Shown in pieces: positions 17,290 to 26,372 of a stretch of DNA of 64,000 nucleotides. Made by a program: the position numbers and the translations under genes. The DNA is taken from positions 186,001 to 250,000 of the forward strand of contig NZ_JARFVB010000004.1 in the NCBI RefSeq assembly GCF_029193885.1, in the 5' to 3' direction. The stretch comes from Flagellimonas yonaguniensis (GTDB taxonomy: Bacteria; Bacteroidota; Bacteroidia; Flavobacteriales; Flavobacteriaceae). Below the pieces are notes generated by a model. It was not told the origin of the DNA. It saw only the letters and a program-made list of their open reading frames with translations, and searched no databases. The first letter of the stretch is position 1. Every line of letters begins with the position of its first letter.

Positions 17290-18366
17290 ATGATTCCATT
17301 TCGCCTACCCTTGCTTCTCAGCTTGTTTCTAGCAACCCTACCCATTCATGGGCAAACCACCACTATTCCCCTAGCACCTGAGCACTGGACGGCTGCCAAA
17401 GGCAGTCAACTCGCCTTTGAAACTTTTGATGGTCGTCCTACCCTAGTTTTGGATGGCAAAGCCTTTGCGAGCAATGTCGAATTTTCCAACGGAGTGCTGG
17501 AAATGGAGGTGTACGCCAACACCAAACGTAGCTTTGCGGGTTTCTTATTCCGCAAACAAGACCAAAACTTTGAAGAAGTCTATATGCGCATGCACAAATC
17601 GCAACAAGTGGATGCGGTACAGTACACGCCTACCTACCACGGTGAGAGCAACTGGCAGTTGTACCCCGAACATCAGGCGCAAGTGGCTTTTAAAGCTGAA
17701 GGATGGAACCATTTACGCGTGGAAGTGGAGAACGTGACCGCCACCGTATTTGTGAACGGCGAGAAAGTATTGCAGGTGGAGCGGTTAAAATCAGGCAACC
17801 TTTCGGGTGAAGTCGGGATTTGGGCACTGTTCGGTAATCGGTTTTCCAACATTACCATTACCCCAACGGGCGAAGCAATGGCCAAAGAGCCCTACCCCAT
17901 TGTTACTCCTGAGAAAGGTATCATCGGGGAATGGGACCTTACTGAGGCCCAACCTTATATTGAGGATCAAATAGACTTTAAAGGTTTTGAAAAGGCAAAG
18001 ACCATTACTGTTCACACAGAACAATCAGGCTTGTTACCCATTTCCAGATATTTGGCAAAACCCTCTTCGGGCAATTTTGAGAGAAATCAAGAAGCCTATA
18101 CGGTAGCTTCTACAACTATTGCTGTAACCGAGGACCAGACCAAGTTTTTTTCTTTTGATTTTAGTGATAAAATTATTGTGTTCTTGAACGGAGAGCCCAT
18201 TTTTTACGGCAATAATGCGTTCAGGTCCAAAAACAACCAGTTTCAAGGCCATTTAGGTTTGGGTGCCAACAAACTGCCTCTGCATCTTAAAAAGGGTTAC
18301 AATATCTTGCACTGTGTGGTCATTGACAAAGCCAATGGTTGGGGATTGATGGGAAAACTCGAGTAG
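17290..18366 (+). CDS. Secreted concanavalin-like (LamG/DUF1080 type) domain protein
   Basis: A 358-residue protein with a signal peptide (cleavage near IHGQ-TT, residue 21). Residues 25-195 look like a beta-jelly-roll of the DUF1080/LamG superfamily: SNVEFSNGVLEMEVYAN, SFAGFLFRKQD, WNHLRVEVENVTATVFVNG and GEVGIWALFGN. The second part (about 215-357) is another beta-sandwich with FFSFDFSDKIIVFLNGEPI, like carbohydrate-binding modules. I see no catalytic residues. It may bind or hydrolyse glycans at the surface; this is inferred. It converges on the GlmU-like gene with only 3 nt between the stops. Confidence 0.65.
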   Translation: MIPFRLPLLLSLFLATLPIHGQTTTIPLAPEHWTAAKGSQLAFETFDGRPTLVLDGKAFASNVEFSNGVLEMEVYANTKRSFAGFLFRKQDQNFEEVYMRMHKSQQVDAVQYTPTYHGESNWQLYPEHQAQVAFKAEGWNHLRVEVENVTATVFVNGEKVLQVERLKSGNLSGEVGIWALFGNRFSNITITPTGEAMAKEPYPIVTPEKGIIGEWDLTEAQPYIEDQIDFKGFEKAKTITVHTEQSGLLPISRYLAKPSSGNFERNQEAYTVASTTIAVTEDQTKFFSFDFSDKIIVFLNGEPIFYGNNAFRSKNNQFQGHLGLGANKLPLHLKKGYNILHCVVIDKANGWGLMGKLE

Positions 18367-18369
18367 TCT

Positions 18370-19548
18370 CTAGTAATTCCGCCACTTTTGAGTCAGCTCA
18401 AACACCTGCTCCAAAATTTTGGCTTCGGTATCGTTGAATTCCACATTTCGGCGCTTCATCATAGCCTCTGCCACCTCAAAAGCCTTGTTGGTCCTAAATA
18501 CGGTGTAGCCTGCGGTAGCCCCACCCCAACTAAAACTGGGGATGAAGTTTCTAGGGAATCCGCTTCCAAAAATGTTGGCGCTCACGCCTACCACGGTTCC
18601 GGTGTTGAACATCACATTGATGCCACACTTGCTGTGGTCGCCCATCATCAAACCACAAAACTGCAAGCCTGTTTTGGCAAAACCTTCGGTTTTGTAGTTC
18701 CATAGGCGCACAGGCGCGTAATTGTTTTTTAAATTGGAGGTGTTGGTGTCTGCGCCAATATTGCACCACTCCCCTAGCACCGAGTTCCCCAAAAAGCCAT
18801 CATGTCCTTTGTTCGAGTTGGCGAACAGCACCGCATTGTTGACCTCACCACCGAGCTTGCACCCAGGTCCAGCCGTTACCGCCCCATAGATTTTGGCGCC
18901 CATCTTTAAAATGGCGTTTTCGCAAAGGGCCAATCCACCACGAACGGTACAGCCCTCCATCATCAAGGCGTTTTTGCCAATGTAAATGGGCCCCGTGGAA
19001 GCATTTAAAATACAAAACTCCACCGTGGCACCTTCCTCGATAAAGATGTTCTCAGGACTCTTTACTTGGTTTGTATCGGGAATAGGTTGACTTTTTCTTC
19101 CCTTGGTAATCAAATCAAAATCAGCTTGAAGAGCAACAGCATTGTTGGAAAAGATATCCCATGTATTTTTAATGGTCAAAACCTCGTCTTCATAAGGAAT
19201 GGCGGTATATGCCGATTCCTCAAAACCCGTTTCCAGATTTTCCGTGACGTAGGCGATATAACTGTCCTCCCCGATCAAAGCCTCGCCCATCTTTAAATTG
19301 TTTATGGCCTTTACCAAATTTTCATTGGGCAAATAACTGCCATTGATCACAGTGTTTTCAGCCGTGACCGTCAACGGGAATTTTTCCGAAAGATATGCCT
19401 CGGTTTGATGGCTTACGGACGCATTCAACCATTTTTCCCATTTTTCGCAAATGGTCATAATACCCACACGAATCTCGGATACGGGACGCGTGAACGTAAA
19501 AGGAAAAAGGTCTTCGCGGTGGTTACCATCGGAAAGGATATAGTTCAT
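18370..19548 (-). CDS. GlmU-like sugar nucleotidyltransferase/left-handed beta-helix protein
   Basis: A 392-residue protein of the flavobacterial GlmU family. The N terminus (MNYILSDGNHREDLFPFTFT) is the typical start of the family in place of a full pyrophosphorylase site. From about residue 160 a hexapeptide-repeat left-handed beta-helix is seen (IFIEEGATVEFCILNASTGPIYIG, GCTVRGG, ILKMGAKIYGAVTAGPG), as in GlmU and other acyltransferases. It probably acts in UDP-N-acetylglucosamine-related or other sugar-nucleotide metabolism in the cytoplasm. The classical nucleotidyltransferase signature LAAGxGTRM is missing, so enzymatic activity of the first domain is unproven. Confidence 0.8.
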   Translation of the reverse strand: MNYILSDGNHREDLFPFTFTRPVSEIRVGIMTICEKWEKWLNASVSHQTEAYLSEKFPLTVTAENTVINGSYLPNENLVKAINNLKMGEALIGEDSYIAYVTENLETGFEESAYTAIPYEDEVLTIKNTWDIFSNNAVALQADFDLITKGRKSQPIPDTNQVKSPENIFIEEGATVEFCILNASTGPIYIGKNALMMEGCTVRGGLALCENAILKMGAKIYGAVTAGPGCKLGGEVNNAVLFANSNKGHDGFLGNSVLGEWCNIGADTNTSNLKNNYAPVRLWNYKTEGFAKTGLQFCGLMMGDHSKCGINVMFNTGTVVGVSANIFGSGFPRNFIPSFSWGGATAGYTVFRTNKAFEVAEAMMKRRNVEFNDTEAKILEQVFELTQKWRNY

Positions 19549-19570
19549 AGCGCAGCTTTGAATACTGTAA

Positions 19571-19606
19571 AAATAAAAAACGCCCTCGAAAAGTATCGAG
19601 AGCGTT
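19571..19606 (-). terminator. Terminator of rpmE2
   Basis: On the minus strand AACGCTCTCGA and TCGAGGGCGTT pair with one mismatch and are followed by six T. It lies between rpmE2 and the GlmU-like gene. Confidence 0.75.
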
Positions 19607-19631
19607 CCTATATTTCGTTGAAAAGTATGAC

Positions 19632-19901
19632 CTACTCGGCCTTCTTCTCTTCTTTCTTGAATTTCTTGTACTTGTTCTTGAACTTGTCAATCCTACCAGC
19701 GGTATCGACCAATTTGGTCTTACCTGTGTAGTATGGGTGGGAAGTTCTTGAAATTTCCAATTTTACCAAAGGGTATTCAACACCATCAACAGTGATGGTC
19801 TCTTTCGCTTCAGCAGTGGACTTTGTAATGAACACATCATCGTTGGACATGTCTTTAAAAGCAACCAATCTATAGTTTTCTGGGTGTATACCTTTTCTCA
19901 T
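19632..19901 (-). CDS. rpmE2: 50S ribosomal protein L31, type B
   Basis: An 89-residue type B L31 (MRKGIHPENYRLVAFKDMSN). The zinc-binding cysteines of type A are absent, as expected for the zinc-independent form. The motif SRTSHPYYTGKTKLVDTAGR is diagnostic. The lysine-rich tail (DKFKNKYKKFKKEEKKAE) fits rRNA binding. It is a single gene with its own promoter and terminator. Bacteroidetes commonly carry only this form. Confidence 0.97.
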   Translation of the reverse strand: MRKGIHPENYRLVAFKDMSNDDVFITKSTAEAKETITVDGVEYPLVKLEISRTSHPYYTGKTKLVDTAGRIDKFKNKYKKFKKEEKKAE

Positions 19902-19936
19902 CGTCTTAAATGCTTAATCTCAGAATTTTCAGGGTG

Positions 19937-19966
19937 CAAATTTAATGATTTCTTTGACACCTCCAA
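19937..19966 (-). promoter_or_regulatory. Promoter of rpmE2
   Basis: On the minus strand TTG (19966-19964), exactly 19 nt, then TAAATTTG (19944-19937). This is the best match in the window to the Bacteroidetes vegetative promoter and gives a leader of about 30 nt. Confidence 0.75.
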
Positions 19967-20061
19967 CTTAAAATGACTAAAAAAATAAAGTTAAATTTAT
20001 ATGTAACAAATGTAAGCATTCGATAACTAACCTTTTGTAAGCAACACTAATTTTAAAAATC

Positions 20062-20583
20062 ATGGAAGAACAACAACCCAAAACGGGAAAATTTGCACTT
20101 AACTACGGACTGTTGTTAGGTGTAATCGGAGTGGTGTTCGGCGTTATGCTCTACACCCAAAAAATGCACTACGAGACAAGCACAGCGGTAATCGTTATTT
20201 CAATCGTGCTCTTGGCGGCCATCATCTTTGTGGGTGTAAACGCCTTTAAAAAAGCCAATGGCGGGTATTTATCCATTTCGGAAGCTTTAAAAATTGGCGT
20301 AGGAATCGCCTTGGTCGGGGCCATAATTTCCTTACTCTATCAGTTTGTGCTCACCAACTATATTGAGCCCGACTTTATGGACAAAGCCATGGAAATCGCC
20401 AAACCAAAAGCAATGGCCCAAAATCCGAACATGACAGAGGAGCAATGGGAACAAGGCGTGGAAATGCAAAAAAGCTTTGCTTGGATCCAGTATCCCGTTC
20501 TTTTAATTATGAACTCTGTGCTCGGTCTGGTCTTGGGTCTTGTTACTGGCTTAATCTTGAAAAAGTCCAAAGCGGATTACTAA
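20062..20583 (+). CDS. DUF4199 family membrane protein
   Basis: A 173-residue protein with four membrane helices (about residues 12-29, 37-57, 75-97 and 145-166) and a soluble loop, PDFMDKAMEIAKPKAMAQNPNMTEEQW in two parts, between helices 3 and 4. This is the layout of the Bacteroidetes DUF4199 family, whose function is unknown. In flavobacteria it typically sits before a glycosyltransferase gene, as here (gap 42 nt). Confidence 0.85.
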   Translation: MEEQQPKTGKFALNYGLLLGVIGVVFGVMLYTQKMHYETSTAVIVISIVLLAAIIFVGVNAFKKANGGYLSISEALKIGVGIALVGAIISLLYQFVLTNYIEPDFMDKAMEIAKPKAMAQNPNMTEEQWEQGVEMQKSFAWIQYPVLLIMNSVLGLVLGLVTGLILKKSKADY

Positions 20584-20595
20584 AACAAAAAATAC

Positions 20596-20603
20596 TACTT
20601 TTG
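20596..20603 (+). promoter_or_regulatory. Possible -10 box of the glycosyltransferase gene
   Basis: TACTTTTG matches TAnnTTTG and ends 22 nt before the start codon, suggesting a promoter inside the DUF4199-glycosyltransferase gap. Confidence 0.45.
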
Positions 20604-20625
20604 AAGGGAATTCCAGAATCAAACA

Positions 20626-21573
20626 ATGCAGATTTCCATTGTAATTCCTTTACTCAACGAGCAAGAATCGCTTAAAGAACTACATGATTGGATTGTACAA
20701 GTGATGCAGTCCAATCATTTTTCTTATGAAATCATCCTTATTGATGATGGTAGCACCGACGAATCTTGGAAGACCATTTCCGAGCTCTCCAAAATCAATG
20801 AAAATGTAAAAGGCATTCGGTTCCTGAAGAATTACGGAAAATCACAGGCACTTCATGCAGGTTTCAAAGCTGCTCTAGGCGACGTGGTCATCACCATGGA
20901 TGCCGACTTACAGGACAATCCCGAAGAAATCCCCGAAATGTACCAAATGATCATCCAAGGGGGACACCATGTTGTCTCGGGCTGGAAAAAGAAACGGTAC
21001 GACTCCGTCATCACAAAAAATATCCCGTCCAAACTGTTCAACTGGGCAGCACGTACAACTTCTGGAGTAAAACTGCACGACTTTAACTGCGGGCTCAAGG
21101 CCTTCAACCATAAGGTGGTAAAAACCATCGAAGTTTCTGGGGAAATGCACCGATATATCCCCGTATTGGCCAAAAATGCAGGGTTCTCAGACATTACGGA
21201 GAAAATAGTGCAGCACCAAGCCCGTAAATATGGTTCCACCAAATTTGGTGCGGAACGTTTCATCAATGGTTTTTTGGATTTGATCACTATCTGGTTCGTG
21301 TCCAAATTTGGCCGTAGGCCTATGCATCTCTTTGGTGCCTGGGGTGTTCTTATGTTTATTGTGGGATTCGGGTTTGCCCTCTATTTAGGTATCGACAAAC
21401 TCTTTTTGAACCCAACAGGGCGATTGATCACGCAGCGACCCCAATTTTATATATCATTGACTGCGATGATCATTGGTACACAATTGTTTTTGGCAGGTTT
21501 TCTCGGAGAGATCATGGTACGATCTCGAAAAAACGACACCCGATACAACATCTCCGATAAAATTAACCTCTAG
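20626..21573 (+). CDS. Family 2 glycosyltransferase, membrane-anchored
   Basis: A 315-residue GT-A enzyme of the dolichol/undecaprenyl-phosphate sugar transferase type. The N-terminal half has SIVIPLLNEQESL, IDDGSTDES (sugar-nucleotide site, near residue 45) and the DxD-like TMDADLQDNPEEIPEM near residue 90. Two C-terminal membrane helices (about 231-253 and 267-292) match the DPM1/GtrB subfamily, which loads a sugar onto a polyprenyl phosphate at the inner membrane. It probably feeds cell-surface glycan synthesis. The sugar is unknown. Confidence 0.88.
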   Translation: MQISIVIPLLNEQESLKELHDWIVQVMQSNHFSYEIILIDDGSTDESWKTISELSKINENVKGIRFLKNYGKSQALHAGFKAALGDVVITMDADLQDNPEEIPEMYQMIIQGGHHVVSGWKKKRYDSVITKNIPSKLFNWAARTTSGVKLHDFNCGLKAFNHKVVKTIEVSGEMHRYIPVLAKNAGFSDITEKIVQHQARKYGSTKFGAERFINGFLDLITIWFVSKFGRRPMHLFGAWGVLMFIVGFGFALYLGIDKLFLNPTGRLITQRPQFYISLTAMIIGTQLFLAGFLGEIMVRSRKNDTRYNISDKINL

Positions 21574-21631
21574 GCCATTCCTAAACCCTATAAACTTTGT
21601 ATTTTTAAACATCTAAACAACTATAAACACT

Positions 21632-23338
21632 ATGGATTCCATTACAGCTACAGCGCAATCTTGGTTGACCGATTTTTTTGATGAAGAAACGAAAAAGGAA
21701 ATCAAACACCTGATAGACAACGATCCAGAGGAACTCAAGGAACGTTTTTATAAAGATTTGGAGTTTGGAACAGGAGGCATGCGAGGTGTAATGGGCGTAG
21801 GTACCAACAGAATCAACAAATACACCTTGGGAAAAAACACCCAGGGACTCAGTAATTATCTTAAAAAATCCTACACCGACGACGACCTAAAGGTCGTGAT
21901 AGCATACGATTGTAGACATAACTCCCAATCCTTGGCCAAAACGGTAGCAGAAGTGTTCTCCGCCAATGGCATCAGGGTACATTTATTTTCGGATTTAAGG
22001 ACTACACCTGAGTTGTCCTTTGCAGTAAAATATTTGGGTTGCCATGCGGGAATCGTACTGACGGCTTCCCACAACCCTCCAGAATACAACGGATACAAAG
22101 TATATTGGGCCGATGGCGGACAGATTGTACCTCCCCAAGACGGCGAAATCATAGCGGAAATCAACTCCCTATCTTTTGAGGACATTAAGTTTGATAAAGA
22201 CGAAAGCCTTATTCATTTAATCGACAAAGAGGTTGATGAAGCCTTTTTTGAAGCATCCGTAAAAAACGGCAGTTTTGATGCCAAGGGAAAGGACGACTTT
22301 AAAATTGTCTTTACTTCCCTACACGGAACTTCCATCACTGCCATTCCAGAAGTATTGAAGCGAGCAGGTTACAACAATGTTACCATCATCGAAGAACAAG
22401 CGGAGCCAAACGGAGATTTTCCCACAGTGGAATCCCCCAATCCCGAAGAACCAGAAGCCTTGTCCATGGCCATTACCAAAGCCGAGGAAATCGGTGCGGA
22501 TATGGTGGTGGGCACCGACCCTGATAGTGACCGTTTGGGCATTGCAGTGCGCAATCTGGATGGCAAAATGGAACTGTTGAACGGAAACCAGACCATGGTG
22601 CTCATGACCAAGTTCCTTCTGGACCAATACAAGGAAAAAGGATTCAAGGGCAACGAGTTTATCGCCTCCACCATTGTTTCCACTCCCATGATGCAGCAAA
22701 TGTCCAAATCGTACGGTGTGGAGTTCAAAACAGCCTTGACCGGGTTCAAATGGATCGGTAAAATGATCAAGGACTTCCCAAGCTCTGAGTTCATCGGTGG
22801 CGGGGAAGAGAGTTTTGGATATATGGTTGGGGATTTCGTGCGCGACAAAGATGCCGTAACCTCTACCCTATTGGCCTGTGAGATTGGGGCCAATGCCAAA
22901 GCCAATGGGAGCTCCTTTTATAAAGATTTGATAGATGCCTACGTGGCGTTTGGTTTTTACAAAGAAAAATTGATTTCCATTACCAAAAAAGGGATGAGGG
23001 GTGCGGAAGAAATCAAGCAAATGCTGAAGGATTTCAAAGAAAACCCGGTAGACACCGTGCAAGGTTCAAAACTACTGTACATTGAGGATTACAACACGTC
23101 CATCGTTAAAAATGTACAGACAAACGAAGAGTTTACGCTTCACTTGCCCAAGTCCAATGTATTGATCTATGAGACCGAAGACGGAACCCGGATTGCTGCC
23201 CGACCCAGCGGAACAGAACCCAAAGTGAAGTTCTACATCAGCGCAAATGCAAAATTGGACAAAGCAGCCGATTATAAATCCGTAAATTCGCAGTTGGAAA
23301 CCAAAATAGAAGGTATCCTATCCGAGCTGAATTTATAG
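21632..23338 (+). CDS. Phospho-sugar mutase (phosphoglucomutase/phosphomannomutase)
   Basis: A 568-residue alpha-D-phosphohexomutase. The phosphoserine loop is LTASHNPPEYNGYK near residue 145, the metal loop is DPDSDRLG near 297, the sugar-specificity loop is GGEESFGYM near 390, and the phosphate-binding loop is RPSGTEPKVKFY near the C terminus. The size fits the longer PGM2-like branch. It would interconvert hexose 1- and 6-phosphates, linking central metabolism with sugar-nucleotide synthesis. It lies 58 nt after the glycosyltransferase and 3 nt before an ABC exporter gene, so co-transcription with the exporter is likely. Confidence 0.93.
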   Translation: MDSITATAQSWLTDFFDEETKKEIKHLIDNDPEELKERFYKDLEFGTGGMRGVMGVGTNRINKYTLGKNTQGLSNYLKKSYTDDDLKVVIAYDCRHNSQSLAKTVAEVFSANGIRVHLFSDLRTTPELSFAVKYLGCHAGIVLTASHNPPEYNGYKVYWADGGQIVPPQDGEIIAEINSLSFEDIKFDKDESLIHLIDKEVDEAFFEASVKNGSFDAKGKDDFKIVFTSLHGTSITAIPEVLKRAGYNNVTIIEEQAEPNGDFPTVESPNPEEPEALSMAITKAEEIGADMVVGTDPDSDRLGIAVRNLDGKMELLNGNQTMVLMTKFLLDQYKEKGFKGNEFIASTIVSTPMMQQMSKSYGVEFKTALTGFKWIGKMIKDFPSSEFIGGGEESFGYMVGDFVRDKDAVTSTLLACEIGANAKANGSSFYKDLIDAYVAFGFYKEKLISITKKGMRGAEEIKQMLKDFKENPVDTVQGSKLLYIEDYNTSIVKNVQTNEEFTLHLPKSNVLIYETEDGTRIAARPSGTEPKVKFYISANAKLDKAADYKSVNSQLETKIEGILSELNL

Positions 23339-23341
23339 TGA

Positions 23342-25168
23342 ATGAACTACTTTAAAAAGATTCTCCGGTTTGCAGTGCCATACCGCAAATACGGTATTCT
23401 GAATATTTTCTTCAATATTCTCTACGCATTGTTTAGTGCATTGTCCTATGCTGCACTTATCCCAATGCTCAACGTGCTTTTTGATAAAACCAAACAAATC
23501 AACGAGCCTCCGACATACGAAGGCGTTGGCAAGCTTAAGGATTATTTTGAAGGGTACATGAATTATCAAGTGACCCAGTACTCTGGTGAAGACCCCATGA
23601 AAGGGCTCATCTTTGCCGTTGGCCTCATCTTGTTTTTGTTCCTGTTCAAGAACATCTTCAACTATTTGGCCATGTATTTCATTACTTTTTTAAGAAATGG
23701 GGTGCTCAAGGACATTCGAAACAAGATGTACGAGAAAATCATGGATCTGCCCATTTCCTATTTCTCCGAGAAAAAGAAAGGAGACGTAATCGCTCGCATT
23801 ACTTCGGATGTTTTGGAGATACAACACTCGTTTCTTTCCATTTTGGAATTGATTGTACGTGAGCCATTGACCATTCTTTTCACGATCATTGTAATGTTCA
23901 TCATCAGTGTGAAGCTTACCATTTTTGTGTTCATTTTTATTCCCATTGCAGGGATGATTATTTCGCGAATTGGAAAATCGTTGAAAAAGAAATCGGACAG
24001 GGTACAAAAGGAACAAGGCGAATTCCTTTCCATTGTTGAGGAAACCTTGGGTGGACTCCGTGTCATCAAGGCTTTTAATTCAGAATCAAGGTTTTATCAA
24101 ACTTTCAAAGAATCTACCACACGTTTTTTCAAGTTTTCCAATTCCTTGTTGAATCGCCAAAACCTATCCTCACCAACAAGCGAATTCCTTGGGATAGTTG
24201 TTTTTGGTGTGCTGCTCTGGTTTGGTGGAAGAATGGTACTCCAAGAAGGCTCTCTGGATGCAGCCTCTTTTATTTCGTACATGGGGCTGGCGTTCAATAT
24301 TTTGACCCCTGCAAAGGCCATCAGCAAAGCATCTTATGGAGTTAAAAAAGGAAATGCTGCCGCCGAACGTGTTTTGGAAATTCTCGAATCTGAAAACCCA
24401 ATCAAAAATAGTGAAGGCGCTGAAGAAAAAATCGATTTCACTTCTGGTATTGAACTAAGGGAAGTTGGGTTCAAGTATGAGGACGATTATGTGTTGAAAA
24501 ACTTCAACCTAAAGGTCGACAAAGGGAGTACAGTGGCCTTGGTCGGTCAATCCGGTAGCGGAAAAAGTACCGTGGCCAATTTGGCGACCCGATTCTATGA
24601 CGTAAACAAAGGGGAAATCTTGATTGATGGTACCAACATCAAAAACATCACTAAAAAGTCGCTTCGTGGACTCATGGGATTGGTCACGCAAGATTCCATT
24701 CTTTTCAACGATTCCGTGAAGAGCAACATAGCCCTTGGCAAGGAGAATGCCACGATGGACGAAATCATCGAAGCCGCCAAGGTAGCCAATGCCCACGATT
24801 TCATCATGGATTTGCCCCATGGCTACGACACCAATATTGGTGATAGCGGCAATAAATTGAGCGGCGGACAAAAGCAACGCTTGTCCATTGCCAGGGCGGT
24901 ACTCAAAAATCCACCTATCATGATTTTGGACGAGGCAACCTCAGCCTTGGACACAGAAAGCGAACGATTGGTACAAGATGCTTTGGAAAAAATGATGCAA
25001 AACCGTACCTCCATTGTTATTGCACACCGACTATCCACCATTCAAAATGCTGATACCATTGTAGTAATGAGCAAGGGGGAAATCGTGGAACAGGGAACCC
25101 ATGAAGAGTTGATGAAGGCGGACAAAAACTACAAGAAACTTGTGGCAATGCAGTCGTTTACTTCATAG
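23342..25168 (+). CDS. MsbA-like ABC transporter, fused permease and ATPase
   Basis: A 608-residue half-transporter. Six membrane helices lie in the first 330 residues. The nucleotide-binding domain has Walker A GQSGSGKST near residue 401, signature LSGGQKQRLSIARA, Walker B IMILDEATSALD and the H-loop IVIAHRLSTI. This is the lipid/drug exporter family (MsbA type) that works as a homodimer in the inner membrane; in Bacteroidetes it often moves lipid A or other hydrophobic compounds. The start codon is 3 nt after the mutase stop. The substrate is inferred from homology. Confidence 0.92.
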   Translation: MNYFKKILRFAVPYRKYGILNIFFNILYALFSALSYAALIPMLNVLFDKTKQINEPPTYEGVGKLKDYFEGYMNYQVTQYSGEDPMKGLIFAVGLILFLFLFKNIFNYLAMYFITFLRNGVLKDIRNKMYEKIMDLPISYFSEKKKGDVIARITSDVLEIQHSFLSILELIVREPLTILFTIIVMFIISVKLTIFVFIFIPIAGMIISRIGKSLKKKSDRVQKEQGEFLSIVEETLGGLRVIKAFNSESRFYQTFKESTTRFFKFSNSLLNRQNLSSPTSEFLGIVVFGVLLWFGGRMVLQEGSLDAASFISYMGLAFNILTPAKAISKASYGVKKGNAAAERVLEILESENPIKNSEGAEEKIDFTSGIELREVGFKYEDDYVLKNFNLKVDKGSTVALVGQSGSGKSTVANLATRFYDVNKGEILIDGTNIKNITKKSLRGLMGLVTQDSILFNDSVKSNIALGKENATMDEIIEAAKVANAHDFIMDLPHGYDTNIGDSGNKLSGGQKQRLSIARAVLKNPPIMILDEATSALDTESERLVQDALEKMMQNRTSIVIAHRLSTIQNADTIVVMSKGEIVEQGTHEELMKADKNYKKLVAMQSFTS

Positions 25169-25180
25169 AGAGTTACCTCC

Positions 25181-25208
25181 TGTTTACTGTTTACTGTTTA
25201 CTGTTTAC
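25181..25208. repeat. Four perfect tandem copies of TGTTTAC
   Basis: A 28-bp heptamer repeat in the gap between the ABC exporter and the ECF sigma gene, 13 nt after the exporter stop. Because the unit is 7 bp, copy-number change would shift the spacing of any signal between the two genes. Confidence 0.85.
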
Positions 25209-25262
25209 TGAAAATTAAACCATTTCCCCCTACCTTAGTCCAAGCATCAAACAACAAGAAAA

Positions 25263-25805
25263 TTGATAGCTGAGGAAACCTTAGTCCAAGAACTACAACA
25301 GGAAGAAAGCCGTGCAAAGGCCTTTGAGGTGTTGGTGAACACTTACAAGGAACGCTTGTATTGGCATATCCGTAGAATTGTGCTCGACCACGACGATACG
25401 GATGATGTACTCCAGAATACCTTTATCAAAGTATATAGGAACATAGAGAAGTTCAAAGGTGACAGCAAACTCTATTCGTGGATGTATCGGATTGCCACCA
25501 ATGAATCCTTGACATTTTTAAAGCAAAAATCAAGGAAAATGGGCATTAGCGACCAAGAACTAAAGGATAGAATGGTGGAAAACCTTCAGGCCGATGTGTA
25601 TTTTGAAGGTGACGAAATCCAACTCAAACTACAAAAAGCCTTGGCAACGCTGCCCGACAAGCAGAAACTGGTCTTTACCATGAAGTACTTTCAGGAGATG
25701 AAATACACCGATATTTCAGAGGCGCTGGACACCTCGGTGGGCGCCTTAAAGGCATCCTACCACTTGGCAGTTAAAAAAATAGAAACGTATCTTAAAGAAA
25801 ATTAA
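25263..25805 (+). CDS. ECF-type RNA polymerase sigma factor
   Basis: A 180-residue sigma-70 family protein with only regions 2 and 4. Region 2 is around RLYWHIRRIVLDHDDTDDVLQNTF (about 32-55) with the typical DDVLQ core. Region 4 is LPDKQKLVFTMKYFQEMKYTDISEALDTSVGALKASYHLAV in separate helices near residues 128-168. No ATG precedes region 2 after the last in-frame stop, so TTG 25263 is the likely start. It forms an operon with a membrane anti-sigma-like gene and a Spy-like gene, which suggests an envelope-stress regulon. Confidence 0.92.
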   Translation: MIAEETLVQELQQEESRAKAFEVLVNTYKERLYWHIRRIVLDHDDTDDVLQNTFIKVYRNIEKFKGDSKLYSWMYRIATNESLTFLKQKSRKMGISDQELKDRMVENLQADVYFEGDEIQLKLQKALATLPDKQKLVFTMKYFQEMKYTDISEALDTSVGALKASYHLAVKKIETYLKEN

Positions 25806-25838
25806 ACCTTTGGCTAATTTAGAAGTCATAAGACCACG

Positions 25839-26372
25839 ATGAAAGAGGATAAAAAAAATAGTTTCAACACCCCTGAGGGCTACTTCGAGAGCTTTAACGA
25901 TCGGCTTATGGACCGAATCCAAAAAGAAAAAGCCCAAGAAGGTGGCTCCATAATTCCCAAAACCGATGGTTTTGCAGTTCCCGTTGGCTATTTTAATGAA
26001 GTAACACCAACCGTTCTATCCAAAATCAACACAAAAAAAACCAAGGTCATTCCTTTAAAAACCAATAGGCGTTTTTATTATGGGGTAGCTGCGGTAGCCG
26101 CAATTTTTATATTGATGTTCAGCCTTATCTGGGAATCTAACCCTGAACCCATCTCTTTTGATGATTTGGCAAACGCTGAAATAGAGGCTTATTTTGAGAA
26201 TACCGATTTGGAAATGACCTCCTATGAGATTGCGGAGGTGGTTTCATTGGAAGAAATAGAGTTGAACGATATACTCGATAATGACCTGGAAGACGACATC
26301 ATCATGGAATATTTGGATGAAAATGTTGATGATATTGAAGAATTAAACTTAGAAGACATTGATTATGAATAA
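25839..26372 (+). CDS. Single-pass membrane protein, probable anti-sigma factor
   Basis: A 177-residue protein directly behind the ECF sigma gene. The N-terminal cytoplasmic part contains a repeated motif: FNTPEGYFESFNDRLMDRI (about 9-27) and FAVPVGYFNEVTPTVLSKI (about 47-65), sharing FxxPxGYF. One membrane helix (about 81-100) follows, then a strongly acidic tail rich in Asp and Glu to the end. The position and topology match anti-sigma factors that hold their sigma at the membrane. No zinc-binding HxxxCxxC motif is present. Its last 8 nt overlap the next gene. Confidence 0.75.
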   Translation: MKEDKKNSFNTPEGYFESFNDRLMDRIQKEKAQEGGSIIPKTDGFAVPVGYFNEVTPTVLSKINTKKTKVIPLKTNRRFYYGVAAVAAIFILMFSLIWESNPEPISFDDLANAEIEAYFENTDLEMTSYEIAEVVSLEEIELNDILDNDLEDDIIMEYLDENVDDIEELNLEDIDYE

